Positions 47,241 through 56,078 of a stretch of 64,000 bases of DNA are shown here, in pieces. The notes below the pieces were generated by a model. It searched no databases. It worked only from the letters and a program-made list of their open reading frames with translations, and was not told the origin of the DNA. Made by a program: the position numbers and the translations under genes. Numbering within the stretch: position 1 is the stretch's first letter; the number at the start of each line of letters is the position of its first letter. Source of the DNA: Actinomycetaceae bacterium (GTDB lineage Bacteria > Actinomycetota > Actinomycetes > Actinomycetales > Actinomycetaceae); the NCBI GenBank assembly GCA_030540715.1, contig JAUNVQ010000003.1:90517-154516 (forward strand), given 5' to 3'.

Positions 47241-47804
47241 ATGGATAGCTCACCACAGTCACACTTTCGTGTTGACATTAAACGCGTACCACCTGCCAAT
47301 AAAGGAATGATAGATACGCATATGCGTGTTCGATTGGCAACGCTGCTAGGTACTGAAGTGTTAGCCGTTCCTGCGGGGGAAGTTCTTGATATTTCTTTGC
47401 AGATGCAAGAAGTTGATCAGGGTATATTGGTGCACTTTTCATGCCGAACCAAAGCCGTGGGGCAGTGTTGCAGGTGTTTAGAAGATATTGTGTTTCCCCT
47501 TGATGTTGATGATTCGATTATTTATTTTTATCGTGATGAACGCCAGCGTCTTATTGACCAGGGTGATGACGAAGCCGAAGACTATCCCATTGTCGACTCG
47601 GACACGATTACAATAGAGGACGAATTCATTGATGCAGCAATTCCACTCATTCCTTATCAACCGCTGTGCAGTGCAGACTGCAGGGGATTATGCCCTGAAT
47701 GTGGTGAAGCATTTCGTCATTTGCCACCGGGGCATACCCATGACAGTATCGATCCGCGTTTTGCCGCACTCAAGGGACTGTTCAAGGACGAAAATGAGCG
47801 ATAA
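47241..47804 (+). CDS. DUF177 (YceD) family protein
   Basis: 187 residues. Conserved cysteine pairs are visible: AVGQCCRCLEDIVFPLDVD and CSADCRGLCPECGEAF, with an acidic middle. The family is usually encoded before rpmF (L32); plant and bacterial members are linked to 23S rRNA processing. Here rnc overlaps its end by 11 bases and rpmF is not present between them. The acidic residues and the cysteines suggest a zinc-dependent RNA or protein contact; function is not settled. Confidence 0.9.
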   Translation: MDSSPQSHFRVDIKRVPPANKGMIDTHMRVRLATLLGTEVLAVPAGEVLDISLQMQEVDQGILVHFSCRTKAVGQCCRCLEDIVFPLDVDDSIIYFYRDERQRLIDQGDDEAEDYPIVDSDTITIEDEFIDAAIPLIPYQPLCSADCRGLCPECGEAFRHLPPGHTHDSIDPRFAALKGLFKDENER

Positions 47805-48573
47805 GAAACATATTGATCCAGGAGCAGCCTGTAGTGACGTTGATACATTAGTGAAGGCGTGGGGGATTGATATTGATCCTGAGATGTTGGTGTTAGCATT
47901 AACGCATCGTTCATTTTCACATGAAATGGGTTATGTTCCTCATAATGAGCGTCTAGAGTTTTTAGGTGACGCTATTTTACAGTTGATCGTTACCGAGAAA
48001 CTGTATCGACGCTATCCCGATCATTCCGAAGGACATTTGGCAAAAATGCGCGCAGCCACCGTTTCACAGCCTGCTTTAGCAAGTGTAGGCCGAGACCTTG
48101 ATTTAGGTAACTATATTTTGTTGGGCCGTGGCGAGCATCTTACTGGCGGTAAAAATAAAGATTCTATTTTATGTGACACAGTGGAAGCCCTTATTGGCGC
48201 AACATATTTGTGTCACGGTTTAGAACCTACTCGTAGTGTTGTCGAGAGATTATTGGCAAACTTGCTAGATAACGTGTTGACACGTGGTGCAGGTATTGAT
48301 TGGAAAACAAGCTTGCAAGAAATTGCAGCCCAACTTCACTTATCCCCACTTACCTATGAGGTCACAGGGGTAGGCCCAGATCATGCGCGACAGTTTCACG
48401 CAAAAGCAACGGTTGCGGGAAAAATCTGGGGCCAGGGAACGGGCACTTCGAAAAAGAATGCTGAACGAGAAGCGGCACATCAGGCTGTCCTTGCGTTACA
48501 AGAAGAATATAAGACTACGGCTAACACAGCTCAGCTCAACGCAGATATTGTCTGCAAAAATACAAGTGATTAG
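47794..48573 (+). CDS. rnc: Ribonuclease III
   Basis: 259 residues from ATG 47794, which lies inside the end of the DUF177 gene; an in-frame ATG at 47629 would overlap it fully and is unlikely. The RNase III signature HNERLEFLGDAIL carries the catalytic acids. DTVEALIGATYL supplies the second Glu/Asp pair. The dsRNA-binding domain is near 180-250 (KTSLQEIAAQLHLSPLTYE, GTGTSKKNAEREAAHQAV). It processes rRNA precursors and structured mRNAs. mutM, often next in other actinobacteria, is absent. Confidence 0.97.
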   Translation: MSDKKHIDPGAACSDVDTLVKAWGIDIDPEMLVLALTHRSFSHEMGYVPHNERLEFLGDAILQLIVTEKLYRRYPDHSEGHLAKMRAATVSQPALASVGRDLDLGNYILLGRGEHLTGGKNKDSILCDTVEALIGATYLCHGLEPTRSVVERLLANLLDNVLTRGAGIDWKTSLQEIAAQLHLSPLTYEVTGVGPDHARQFHAKATVAGKIWGQGTGTSKKNAEREAAHQAVLALQEEYKTTANTAQLNADIVCKNTSD

Positions 48574-48586
48574 GTAAAATAGAACC

Positions 48587-49252
48587 GTGAAACCAAACGA
48601 AACTACATCCCAGAAGAAAATCAGAGTTATGATCATAGATGATCACGAGATAGTTCGTCGTGGCATCGCCGAAATAATTGATCGCGCTGACGGAATGGAA
48701 GTCGTTGCAGAAGCAGGAACTGTTCAAGATGCGGTACGGCGTGCTGAACTTGTGCGACCAGACGTTATGCTTGTGGACTTACAGCTTCCCGACGGAACGG
48801 GAATTGATGTGATGAATGCGGTGAAAGAACGTTCGGCGCACTCACGACCTATCGTGCTTACTAGTTTTGATGATGATGATGCCCTGGCGGAGTCTTTAGA
48901 AGCTGGCGCTAGAGCTTATCTTTTGAAAACAGTTCGAGGTGCAGATATTACTGACGTTGTCCGTGCTGTTGCAGATGGTAGGGTACTTCTTGATGAACGT
49001 ACTGTTACGCGTCGTCGCGCCGATCATGAAGACCCAACAGCTGATCTGACGCCCTCTGAAAGGAAAGTCCTTGAACTCATTGGGGATGGCCTATCCAATC
49101 GCGAAATCGGCCAAAAACTAAGTGTTGCTGAAAAAACAGTGAAAAACCATATTACTTCACTTCTTTCCAAAATGGGTTTACAGCGTCGCACTCAGGTTGC
49201 CGCCTGGGTGGCGGGGCAGAGATCACAGGCCTGGCGTAAAAAACGACGCTAA
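48587..49252 (+). CDS. NarL/DevR-like response regulator
   Basis: 221 residues from GTG 48587, without a strong ribosome binding site. The receiver has D18-D19, phospho-acceptor D64 in VMLVDLQLPDGTG, T91 in IVLTSFDDDD and K108 in AYLLKTVRGADI. The LuxR HTH starts near 152 (LTPSERKVLELIGDGLSN) and contains SVAEKTVKNHITSLLSKMGLQRRTQVA, very like the DevR/DosR recognition region. The kinase on the opposite strand (49402-51117) is its likely partner, transcribed convergently. Control of cydABDC is an attractive guess but has no direct support. Confidence 0.9.
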   Translation: MKPNETTSQKKIRVMIIDDHEIVRRGIAEIIDRADGMEVVAEAGTVQDAVRRAELVRPDVMLVDLQLPDGTGIDVMNAVKERSAHSRPIVLTSFDDDDALAESLEAGARAYLLKTVRGADITDVVRAVADGRVLLDERTVTRRRADHEDPTADLTPSERKVLELIGDGLSNREIGQKLSVAEKTVKNHITSLLSKMGLQRRTQVAAWVAGQRSQAWRKKRR

Positions 49253-49401
49253 AGCCGTAAATAGCGTTTCCATACCTGGGTCATGTCACCTGTATTGTTA
49301 TACGCAGGGTTATCTTACGTTGCCAAGGTGGTATCTTGTGTAAGTGCCACCTTGATGTGAGGCTGTCTTGCGGGTTGAATACCAGTTGTGATGAAGTAGC
49401 C

Positions 49402-51117
49402 CTATAAGAGAGCACACCAAAAGAGCGAGGTTCCTGAAGAGTCAGAAGTAATTTCACTCCAGCCACGGTGACGTCGGGCTCTCGCGGCCAAATTATTCAA
49501 CCCGGAACGACGATGCTGACGTGGATCCATGCCGCGACCATCATCATCAACATTGATAACAACATGTGGTTCATGAAATGCTGAAATATTTTTATTAGGT
49601 TGCGGGGCTATATCAACTCTGACCGATACCGAGGATGCGTGTGCATGTCGTGCCGTATTGGACAGAGCTTCTCGAACAACAGCCACCACATCATCTGCCA
49701 GATCGGGGCTGACAGCATCTTCAATCAACTGTACGGCTTCAAATTGCCACTCCATATCTTCACGCACCAGCGTTACACCGTTATAGTCGATAATAAATGA
49801 AGGTGCAATCCCTAGGGAGGTGCGTGCTAAAGAGGCTTCTCGTCGCAGGCGTTCAACCAGCTCGACAGACTGGTCTGGTTCACGCAGATTGTGAACAATC
49901 GTCCTAATTTGACGCACTGAATCGTCAACTGCGGCAAGGGCCTTGTCAAGACCTCCAATCATTTGTTCTGGCCCACTGGTGCCTTCCACTATTTCTTGAC
50001 GAATACGATCCAATTCCATACCCGTAGCAAAAAGCTGTTGTATTGCGAGGTCGTGAAGGTCTTGACCAATACGATTACGTTCATCAAAGAGGGCGGCTAC
50101 ATCTTCAGCATGCTGAGCACCAGCAAGTTCAAGTGCAAGTGCTGCCTGGGATGCTAGGGATTCAGCTTGAGCTAATTGGATGGCATCAAATTCTTCCCGA
50201 TTTGGCAGGCGCAACAAAATGAGTACTCCAATACCATCACCGCGTGCCATAAGCGGGGCATAGAGCGCAGGACCAAAACTACCCATCTGTGGGATACGTA
50301 ATGTTGGTGTACGGTTCATCGCATCAACAAGCAGACCGCGACCTTCACGAAGAACACTTAAGGCACGTCCGTCTTGGGGAAAGACGCTTCCTAAGAGTTC
50401 GTGAGAATAAGCACCTTCAACGATTTCGGCCGCCCAGCTATCACCCACAGAGGGCAAAACCATGATGGCAGTATCGGCATCGGCAACATCTCGTACCGTG
50501 TTAATGATAAGAGAGAGGGCTTCTTCTTCGTCTTGTCCCTCAAGCAGGAGCGTGGTGAGTTTTTGCGAAGCACGCATCCATTTTTCGCGGTTACGTGCTT
50601 TTGCATACAGCCGCGAGTTTTCAACAGCGATAGAGGCTATTGCGGCAATACCGCTGACATCTTCCGCGTCGGCATCGGTAAAACCTGATGGTTTATCACA
50701 TAAAAAGAGGCGCCCATAAATTTGTTCATGAATACGAAGTGGAGTTCCCATAAACGACGAAGGACGATGTGTTGGACCTTCACATTCATTAGGGAGCATG
50801 GAATTGGGAAGATCATTAAGAATGACTGTTCCTTCTGGAGGAATCTGGGCAACCAGGTAATCAGGGACAGGAAGCTTACCATCAATCGGTTGACTATCTT
50901 TGGGTAGACCGTGATGAAAAAAAGAAGAAGTTTCACCCCGATTATCCAATACAGAAAGTGCCCCATGGGAAGCTCCGGTCAGTTTACAGGCCTGGTTAAC
51001 AAATTCTTGAAGAACACTTGGTAGGTCTAAAGAGCCCATGAGCTGGACGACAGCACGCATAAAATAGTGACGTGGTGCGCGCTGACCAGGCCTGGGTGAT
51101 GAGTTAGCAGCTAGCAA
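49402..51117 (-). CDS. GAF-domain sensor histidine kinase, DosS/DevS-like
   Basis: 571 residues from TTG 51117, which follows AGGAAAG and overlaps cydC by 14 bases; the frame is open to 51216, so the start is uncertain. There is no membrane segment. GAF-A (about 25-170) shows GASHGALSVLDNRGE and THRPSSFMGTPLRIHEQIYG. GAF-B (about 185-335) follows. HisKA_3 has H355 in GQDLHDLAIQQLF, and HATPase has DDDGRGMDPR. H117 in THRPSSFMG aligns with the haem ligand region of DosS; haem binding is inference. It probably senses O2, NO or redox and pairs with the nearby DevR-like regulator. Confidence 0.88.
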   Translation of the reverse strand: MLAANSSPRPGQRAPRHYFMRAVVQLMGSLDLPSVLQEFVNQACKLTGASHGALSVLDNRGETSSFFHHGLPKDSQPIDGKLPVPDYLVAQIPPEGTVILNDLPNSMLPNECEGPTHRPSSFMGTPLRIHEQIYGRLFLCDKPSGFTDADAEDVSGIAAIASIAVENSRLYAKARNREKWMRASQKLTTLLLEGQDEEEALSLIINTVRDVADADTAIMVLPSVGDSWAAEIVEGAYSHELLGSVFPQDGRALSVLREGRGLLVDAMNRTPTLRIPQMGSFGPALYAPLMARGDGIGVLILLRLPNREEFDAIQLAQAESLASQAALALELAGAQHAEDVAALFDERNRIGQDLHDLAIQQLFATGMELDRIRQEIVEGTSGPEQMIGGLDKALAAVDDSVRQIRTIVHNLREPDQSVELVERLRREASLARTSLGIAPSFIIDYNGVTLVREDMEWQFEAVQLIEDAVSPDLADDVVAVVREALSNTARHAHASSVSVRVDIAPQPNKNISAFHEPHVVINVDDDGRGMDPRQHRRSGLNNLAARARRHRGWSEITSDSSGTSLFWCALL

Positions 51118-52888
51118 TGGTTCTTTCCTGTTCAACAGACCAACGATACAAAGAGTTACGTTGGTACAACTCGCTATGTGTTCCTTCTGCAACAATTGTA
51201 GCCGCTTTTGAATCAAGACGATCCATCATGATGATATGGTCTGCAGCGTCAAGTGCACTGAGGCGATGAGTAACAAGTAGGACTGAGCGCTGTGTGTCGT
51301 GAGGGCGCAGGAGGTCATATACCAACTGGTCAGCAAGTATTGGGTCGATATGTTCGCCAGGCTCATCCAACAGCATAAACGGAGCTGGGCAGGCAAGAGC
51401 ACGAGCAAGAAGAAGTCGCCTGCGTTCACCACCCGATACAGTTGTAGCGCCTGAACCAATCTGGGTGTCAAGCCCGTCAGGAAGACTGTCTATCCATTGA
51501 CCAAGACCGGCTTCAGATAAAAGCTGATATGCCTGTTCGCGTGTAGTGTTTCCTCGTGCCACTCGAATATTTTCAAAAACAGTGGTTTCAAAAATATGGG
51601 CATCTTCTGCAGTCATTGTTACCAGTCGCGCACAGTCTTCACGGCTCAGACGGCTCAGTGGTGTACCGTTGACGGTGACACTACCCGATCGTGGTTCAAG
51701 CATTCCAGCAAGGGTCATCAGTAGTGTTGTTTTCCCGATTCCTGATGGCCCCACAATACCAAGGTGGCGGCCTTCATGCAGTGTAAGGTTAATTCCTTCA
51801 GCAATAATAGGTCCGCCAGGCCAACCAATAGCAAGGTCTTTTGCTTCAATGACTGGTGATGTGGTGGCGATGTCGACAATTGGTAAGAGGACGTTGTTCG
51901 TGGTTGATACGTCAGTCGTGTCATCAAGAATGTCCATAATGCGCTGGGAGGCACCAGCAGAGCGAATCAACTGTACAACTGCGGGAGCCATTTGTTGGGT
52001 TGCCTCAAAGCTGGCTAATGGGGTTAAGACGAGTACAGCAAAATAGACTTCACTCACAGTACCTGATACTAGTCCTTGATAACCAAAATAGAGTGCCCCC
52101 AATACCGCAAGACTCATCGAGATATTGTCGATAACTGCTGCAAGAGCTGCAGGGCGTGCAGCATTATTTTGTGCATTTTCCAGGGTGTCTTCCACTTTGG
52201 TGAGATAGTGTTGAATATTGTTAATCTGCCCCGAAATGTGCAGGTGAGTGGCACTTTCCATCATAGTAAGTGAGGTGGAAGAAAGCTCAATTGCCCCAGT
52301 TTGCTGTGCAAGTTCACTTTGACGCGCTGCCTTCATTGATAGAAGAGGAGCTCCCAGACCTGATAGAAGGAGACACATAAAGAGGACGATCCCTGATAAT
52401 GGTTCAATGAGAGCCATGGCTAGTGATGTTGCCACACCCAAAATAAGTGCCACAGTTGCTGGTAGGAGTGATTTGACAACAAGGTTTCCTACTTCATCAA
52501 CATCGGCACTGGTTCTTGCTAGCAGGTCTCCACGGCGAACAGAGGCTACTTTCGCTGATGACTGGTGGGCCAATTTGTCGTAGACATTGGTACGAAGCTG
52601 CGCCATTCCTTCAAGGGCTACACGGTGTGAAGCCAGGCGTTCCAGGTATCGAAAAAGGGCCTTTGAAATACCGAAGAGGCGTACACACACAACAGCAACA
52701 GATAGTGTCAACACGGGGGGCATTTGGGAAGCCCGTGCAATAAGCCAGGCTGAAGTGGCCCCTAAAGCAATAGAGGCCCCTAAACCAGTACAGCCTAATG
52801 CAGCAGCTCGAATAAATCCCCACTTATTCAGTTCTAAAAGATGGAAGGCTTTTTTCAGTGCAGTTTTTTCTTCTGGCGTTACAATCAT
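51104..52888 (-). CDS. cydC: Cysteine/glutathione ABC exporter subunit CydC
   Basis: 594 residues. An ABC type I exporter with six membrane helices (about 25-310), then the ATPase with Walker A (GPSGIGKTT), signature VSGGERRRLLLARAL and Walker B (FMLLDEPGEHID). CydDC exports reduced thiols and is needed to assemble cytochrome bd. The ATG overlaps the cydD stop by one base (TAATG). The 3' end overlaps the downstream kinase start. Distinction of CydC from CydD is based on gene order and similarity. Confidence 0.93.
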   Translation of the reverse strand: MIVTPEEKTALKKAFHLLELNKWGFIRAAALGCTGLGASIALGATSAWLIARASQMPPVLTLSVAVVCVRLFGISKALFRYLERLASHRVALEGMAQLRTNVYDKLAHQSSAKVASVRRGDLLARTSADVDEVGNLVVKSLLPATVALILGVATSLAMALIEPLSGIVLFMCLLLSGLGAPLLSMKAARQSELAQQTGAIELSSTSLTMMESATHLHISGQINNIQHYLTKVEDTLENAQNNAARPAALAAVIDNISMSLAVLGALYFGYQGLVSGTVSEVYFAVLVLTPLASFEATQQMAPAVVQLIRSAGASQRIMDILDDTTDVSTTNNVLLPIVDIATTSPVIEAKDLAIGWPGGPIIAEGINLTLHEGRHLGIVGPSGIGKTTLLMTLAGMLEPRSGSVTVNGTPLSRLSREDCARLVTMTAEDAHIFETTVFENIRVARGNTTREQAYQLLSEAGLGQWIDSLPDGLDTQIGSGATTVSGGERRRLLLARALACPAPFMLLDEPGEHIDPILADQLVYDLLRPHDTQRSVLLVTHRLSALDAADHIIMMDRLDSKAATIVAEGTHSELYQRNSLYRWSVEQERTIASC

Positions 52889-54693
52889 TACTGTTCACCA
52901 CCTGAGAGCTCGGCAAGAAATTCGGGTATAGCAACATCATCTGCTTGGGCAGCTTCAATATCGTCACTGTAGTAGTGTTTGCGTTCTTCTTCAGTCATCA
53001 AACGTGTATTAACCTGCACAGTAGTATCAGCTAATTGCGTTATTGCGTGACGGTGAGCAATAACAACCACTGTTTTGCCTTGTTTTTTCAGTTCTTTTAT
53101 AGCAGCAATAACATGTGATTCAATAGTGGCATCAAGATGAGCTGTGGGTTCATCCATAAAAATTGCGGGAACATCGCTGAGAAGAGCGCGAGTAAGGGCC
53201 AAACGTTGACGTTGACCTACAGATAGGCCAACACCTCCTTGACCAATAACCGTGTCATAGCCTTTGTCAAGTTCTTTCGCAACGCGGTCAAAGCCCGTCA
53301 CATGTGCCGCCCATTCCAAAGCTTTTTTGTCACGAGTTCTTCCCGTGTCCCATTCATCAGAAAAAATATTATCTGCCACGGTACCTGGAATAATAGGTGG
53401 ATTTTGTGGAAGCCAGCTGAGTTGTGACCACAAGGATACAGAATCAACATCGGCAATATCAATACCATTGTCCAATGTGGAGGAAGTATCGTCCTGTGGA
53501 ATAATTGCTGCACGGCCTAAGGTGGGAGACAGTTGCCTAAGCAGTACCATCATCGTTGTTGTTTTTCCCGCACCTGAGGGCCCCACCAAAGCGGTGATCT
53601 GTGCAGGCTTGATTGTCAGATTAAGCTGATAGGGAGCCCAGGAAGCTCGTGCACTGACACTCAGGTCTGTTACTACGATTTGTGAATGAGCTAAAGGCGG
53701 GCACGTGCGGGTGCCATGAGGTATCTGTGATGCAGCGGTGTTGTCATCTTCAAGAATATCGAATGCAGCCTGTGCGGCAGCAACACCATCAGCGGAAGCA
53801 TGAAAGTGTTTTCCAACTTCGCGGATGGGGGTGTAGACCTCAGGCGTGAGCATAATAATGACCAGAGCGGTATAGAGGTCGATATTTCCGTAAAGCAACC
53901 TGAAACCAGCTTGTACCGCTACCATAGCCACAGACATAACGGAAAGGAATTCAAGGACGGCACCTGAAAGGAAAGCGACACGCAGGGTTGCCATTGTCGT
54001 GCTGGTGTAGCGTTGACCAATGCGCTGGATTTGTTGAGCGGGCCCCATTTCGCGACCAAAAGACTTCAAAGTGACTAAACCCGCAATGAGGTCAAGAAGC
54101 TGACGGCCAAGCTGCTGCATTGTTGCGAGACGTTTATTGGAAAAATCTTGCGTGAAACGTCCAATAAGAATCATAAAGATTGGGATAAGCGGGATGGCGA
54201 TAAGAGCAACGAGCACTGACCAAAAATCGGTCAATGTAATAACAAGAAGTACAAGGGGAGTAACAGTTACCGAGAGCATCAGTTGGGGTAGATAGTCAAT
54301 AAAATAGGGCCCCAGATCGCTAAGCCCACGTGAAGCGAGGGTAACAGTGTCAGCACCTTTCATTGCCAGCCAGCGAGGATTTTGTAAGGAGGCTTTCTTT
54401 AACACCTGTTGGCGTAGTTGCCTAATGGAGCGCGTGGCGGCCTTATTTGCCTGTGTTTGTTTTAACCAGATAAGAAGAGCACGAAGAATAATTACACCAA
54501 CAAGGAGCCAGATATAGGGGGTGATGTCATAAAAGGTTGCTTTGCGTTCAACCATAGGGCTGAGTGCCGCTGCAATCAATATTGTTTGGGCAATGACAAG
54601 ACCGGCAATCAAAAGGCCACTGAATGCAGAAAAGATGATGAAAAAGCGTGCGCTTTTTGCGTATCGAAGGAGGCGTGGATCTAATGGTTTCAC
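52888..54693 (-). CDS. cydD: Cysteine/glutathione ABC exporter subunit CydD
   Basis: 601 residues from GTG 54693, where VKPLDPRLLRYA matches the usual CydD start; the frame is open to ATG 54786 but those residues look untypical. AGAAAG lies eight bases before the GTG. Membrane helices span about 20-290, and the ATPase has GPSGAGKTT, signature LSVGQRQRLALTRALL and Walker B AIFMDEPTAHLD. It forms a heterodimer with CydC. A hairpin separates it from cydB. Confidence 0.93.
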   Translation of the reverse strand: MKPLDPRLLRYAKSARFFIIFSAFSGLLIAGLVIAQTILIAAALSPMVERKATFYDITPYIWLLVGVIILRALLIWLKQTQANKAATRSIRQLRQQVLKKASLQNPRWLAMKGADTVTLASRGLSDLGPYFIDYLPQLMLSVTVTPLVLLVITLTDFWSVLVALIAIPLIPIFMILIGRFTQDFSNKRLATMQQLGRQLLDLIAGLVTLKSFGREMGPAQQIQRIGQRYTSTTMATLRVAFLSGAVLEFLSVMSVAMVAVQAGFRLLYGNIDLYTALVIIMLTPEVYTPIREVGKHFHASADGVAAAQAAFDILEDDNTAASQIPHGTRTCPPLAHSQIVVTDLSVSARASWAPYQLNLTIKPAQITALVGPSGAGKTTTMMVLLRQLSPTLGRAAIIPQDDTSSTLDNGIDIADVDSVSLWSQLSWLPQNPPIIPGTVADNIFSDEWDTGRTRDKKALEWAAHVTGFDRVAKELDKGYDTVIGQGGVGLSVGQRQRLALTRALLSDVPAIFMDEPTAHLDATIESHVIAAIKELKKQGKTVVVIAHRHAITQLADTTVQVNTRLMTEEERKHYYSDDIEAAQADDVAIPEFLAELSGGEQ

Positions 54694-54804
54694 TCGATAT
54701 TCTTTCTTGGCCGTGACACGCACAGGTGCCAATAGGATGTTTAGGACGTTTGTCTCAGTCCATAGCTTAGCAACTTTCAGGCCCAACGTAGAACTGATAA
54801 ATAG

Positions 54805-54839
54805 AACCGCTCCGCCAGTCTGGGACTAGCGGAGCGGTT
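54805..54839. terminator. Hairpin between cydB and cydD
   Basis: AACCGCTCCGC (54805-54815) pairs perfectly with GCGGAGCGGTT (54829-54839) around a 13-base loop. The U-tract is good for plus-strand RNA (TTTTT) but poor for the minus-strand cyd transcript (CTATTTATC). It may attenuate cydDC relative to cydAB. Confidence 0.65.
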
Positions 54840-54877
54840 TTTCCACAGTTAGGACAGTGGAAAGCTGTTAGTGGTTA

Positions 54878-56047
54878 TCAGCTTTCTTTGAAGAAGTTAC
54901 CTGAAACGTTACTTGCGGACTGAATACGATCCCAAACAAGTCCAGGGTTGTCTTCAACATCATGAACAGAGATTGTTCCTGACATCTTGGTGTAGGCCCA
55001 TGCTGTATATCCCAAAACAACGGGAACCAGCAGCACAGCCACAACAAGCATGACAATCAATGTTGATTCTGAAGAAGATGCCTCCCACATTGTCAGTGAG
55101 TAGTCAGGGTCAATCGAGGACTTCATGACATTGGGAGCCATGGTCGTAAAGATCCATGACACTGCACCTGCGATTGCTGCACCGTGGGTAAAGAAGGCAA
55201 GCCAGGGCTTATCCAGCCATGTCAATGCAGTTGCCCCAATGATTGCCAAAGCAGCGATCACCAGGGGAATCCATCCCCACAATACTTGGCTGGCATAGGC
55301 AAACTGTCCCCATACAGCCAAAACAGCAATCGTTAAGGTTGCAGCAACGGTTGTTGACTTTGCCAAGTTCTTTGCGCGTTCTTGAACGACACCGTCAGTC
55401 TTGATGCTCAGCCACAGTGAACCCTGTGCCAAGAAAACACACATGAGTGCTACACCACCAAGAATGGTGTAGGGGGTCAACAGTGACAAGAAGACGCTTT
55501 CCAAAGGTGCACCTTCACCCACAAAGTTATGGATCATGGCCTCTTTGTTGGGCAATGCTGCCAGGGTGTCAGGGGCAATACTCTTTTGAGGAGTGGCGGG
55601 ATCTACCACAGCGATATTCATGCCCTGAACCAAATTCGCAAACGCAACACCGAATAGAATCGGTACAAGCCAGGTAGCAATGATTTGACCCCAGTCCCAT
55701 TTTGCGCGCCATTTTTCGGAGGCAACTTTTGAACGCCATTCAATAGCGCAGATGCGCACGATAAGACATACCAAAATAAGGAACAATGCCAGATACATAC
55801 CCGAAAACATTGTGGCGTACCACAGTGGGAAGGCGGCAAAAGTTGCACCGCCAGCAGTGAGAAGCCACACCTCGTTACCGTCCCATACGGGGCCATAGGT
55901 GCGCTGAACCTGGCTGCGTTCACGGTCTGTTTTCGCAACGATAGGCATAATCATGCCTGCTCCAACGCCAAATCCTTCAAGTACCAGGTAACCGGTCCAA
56001 AGGACAGCAATAAGAATAAACCAAACGATTTGCAATACTGTATACAT
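54878..56047 (-). CDS. cydB: Cytochrome bd oxidase subunit II
   Basis: 389 residues with about nine hydrophobic helices. CydB pairs with CydA and stabilises the haem-containing subunit of the high-affinity quinol oxidase. The start MYTVLQIVWFILIAVLWTGY and the GFGVGAGMIMP segment with RTYGPVWDGNEVWLLTAGG are typical. The usual length for Gram-positive CydB is near 340-380. It lies 31 bases downstream of cydA. Confidence 0.96.
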   Translation of the reverse strand: MYTVLQIVWFILIAVLWTGYLVLEGFGVGAGMIMPIVAKTDRERSQVQRTYGPVWDGNEVWLLTAGGATFAAFPLWYATMFSGMYLALFLILVCLIVRICAIEWRSKVASEKWRAKWDWGQIIATWLVPILFGVAFANLVQGMNIAVVDPATPQKSIAPDTLAALPNKEAMIHNFVGEGAPLESVFLSLLTPYTILGGVALMCVFLAQGSLWLSIKTDGVVQERAKNLAKSTTVAATLTIAVLAVWGQFAYASQVLWGWIPLVIAALAIIGATALTWLDKPWLAFFTHGAAIAGAVSWIFTTMAPNVMKSSIDPDYSLTMWEASSSESTLIVMLVVAVLLVPVVLGYTAWAYTKMSGTISVHDVEDNPGLVWDRIQSASNVSGNFFKES

Positions 56048-56078
56048 TATTTAGTACCTTTCTCCTTTTTCCCGACTT

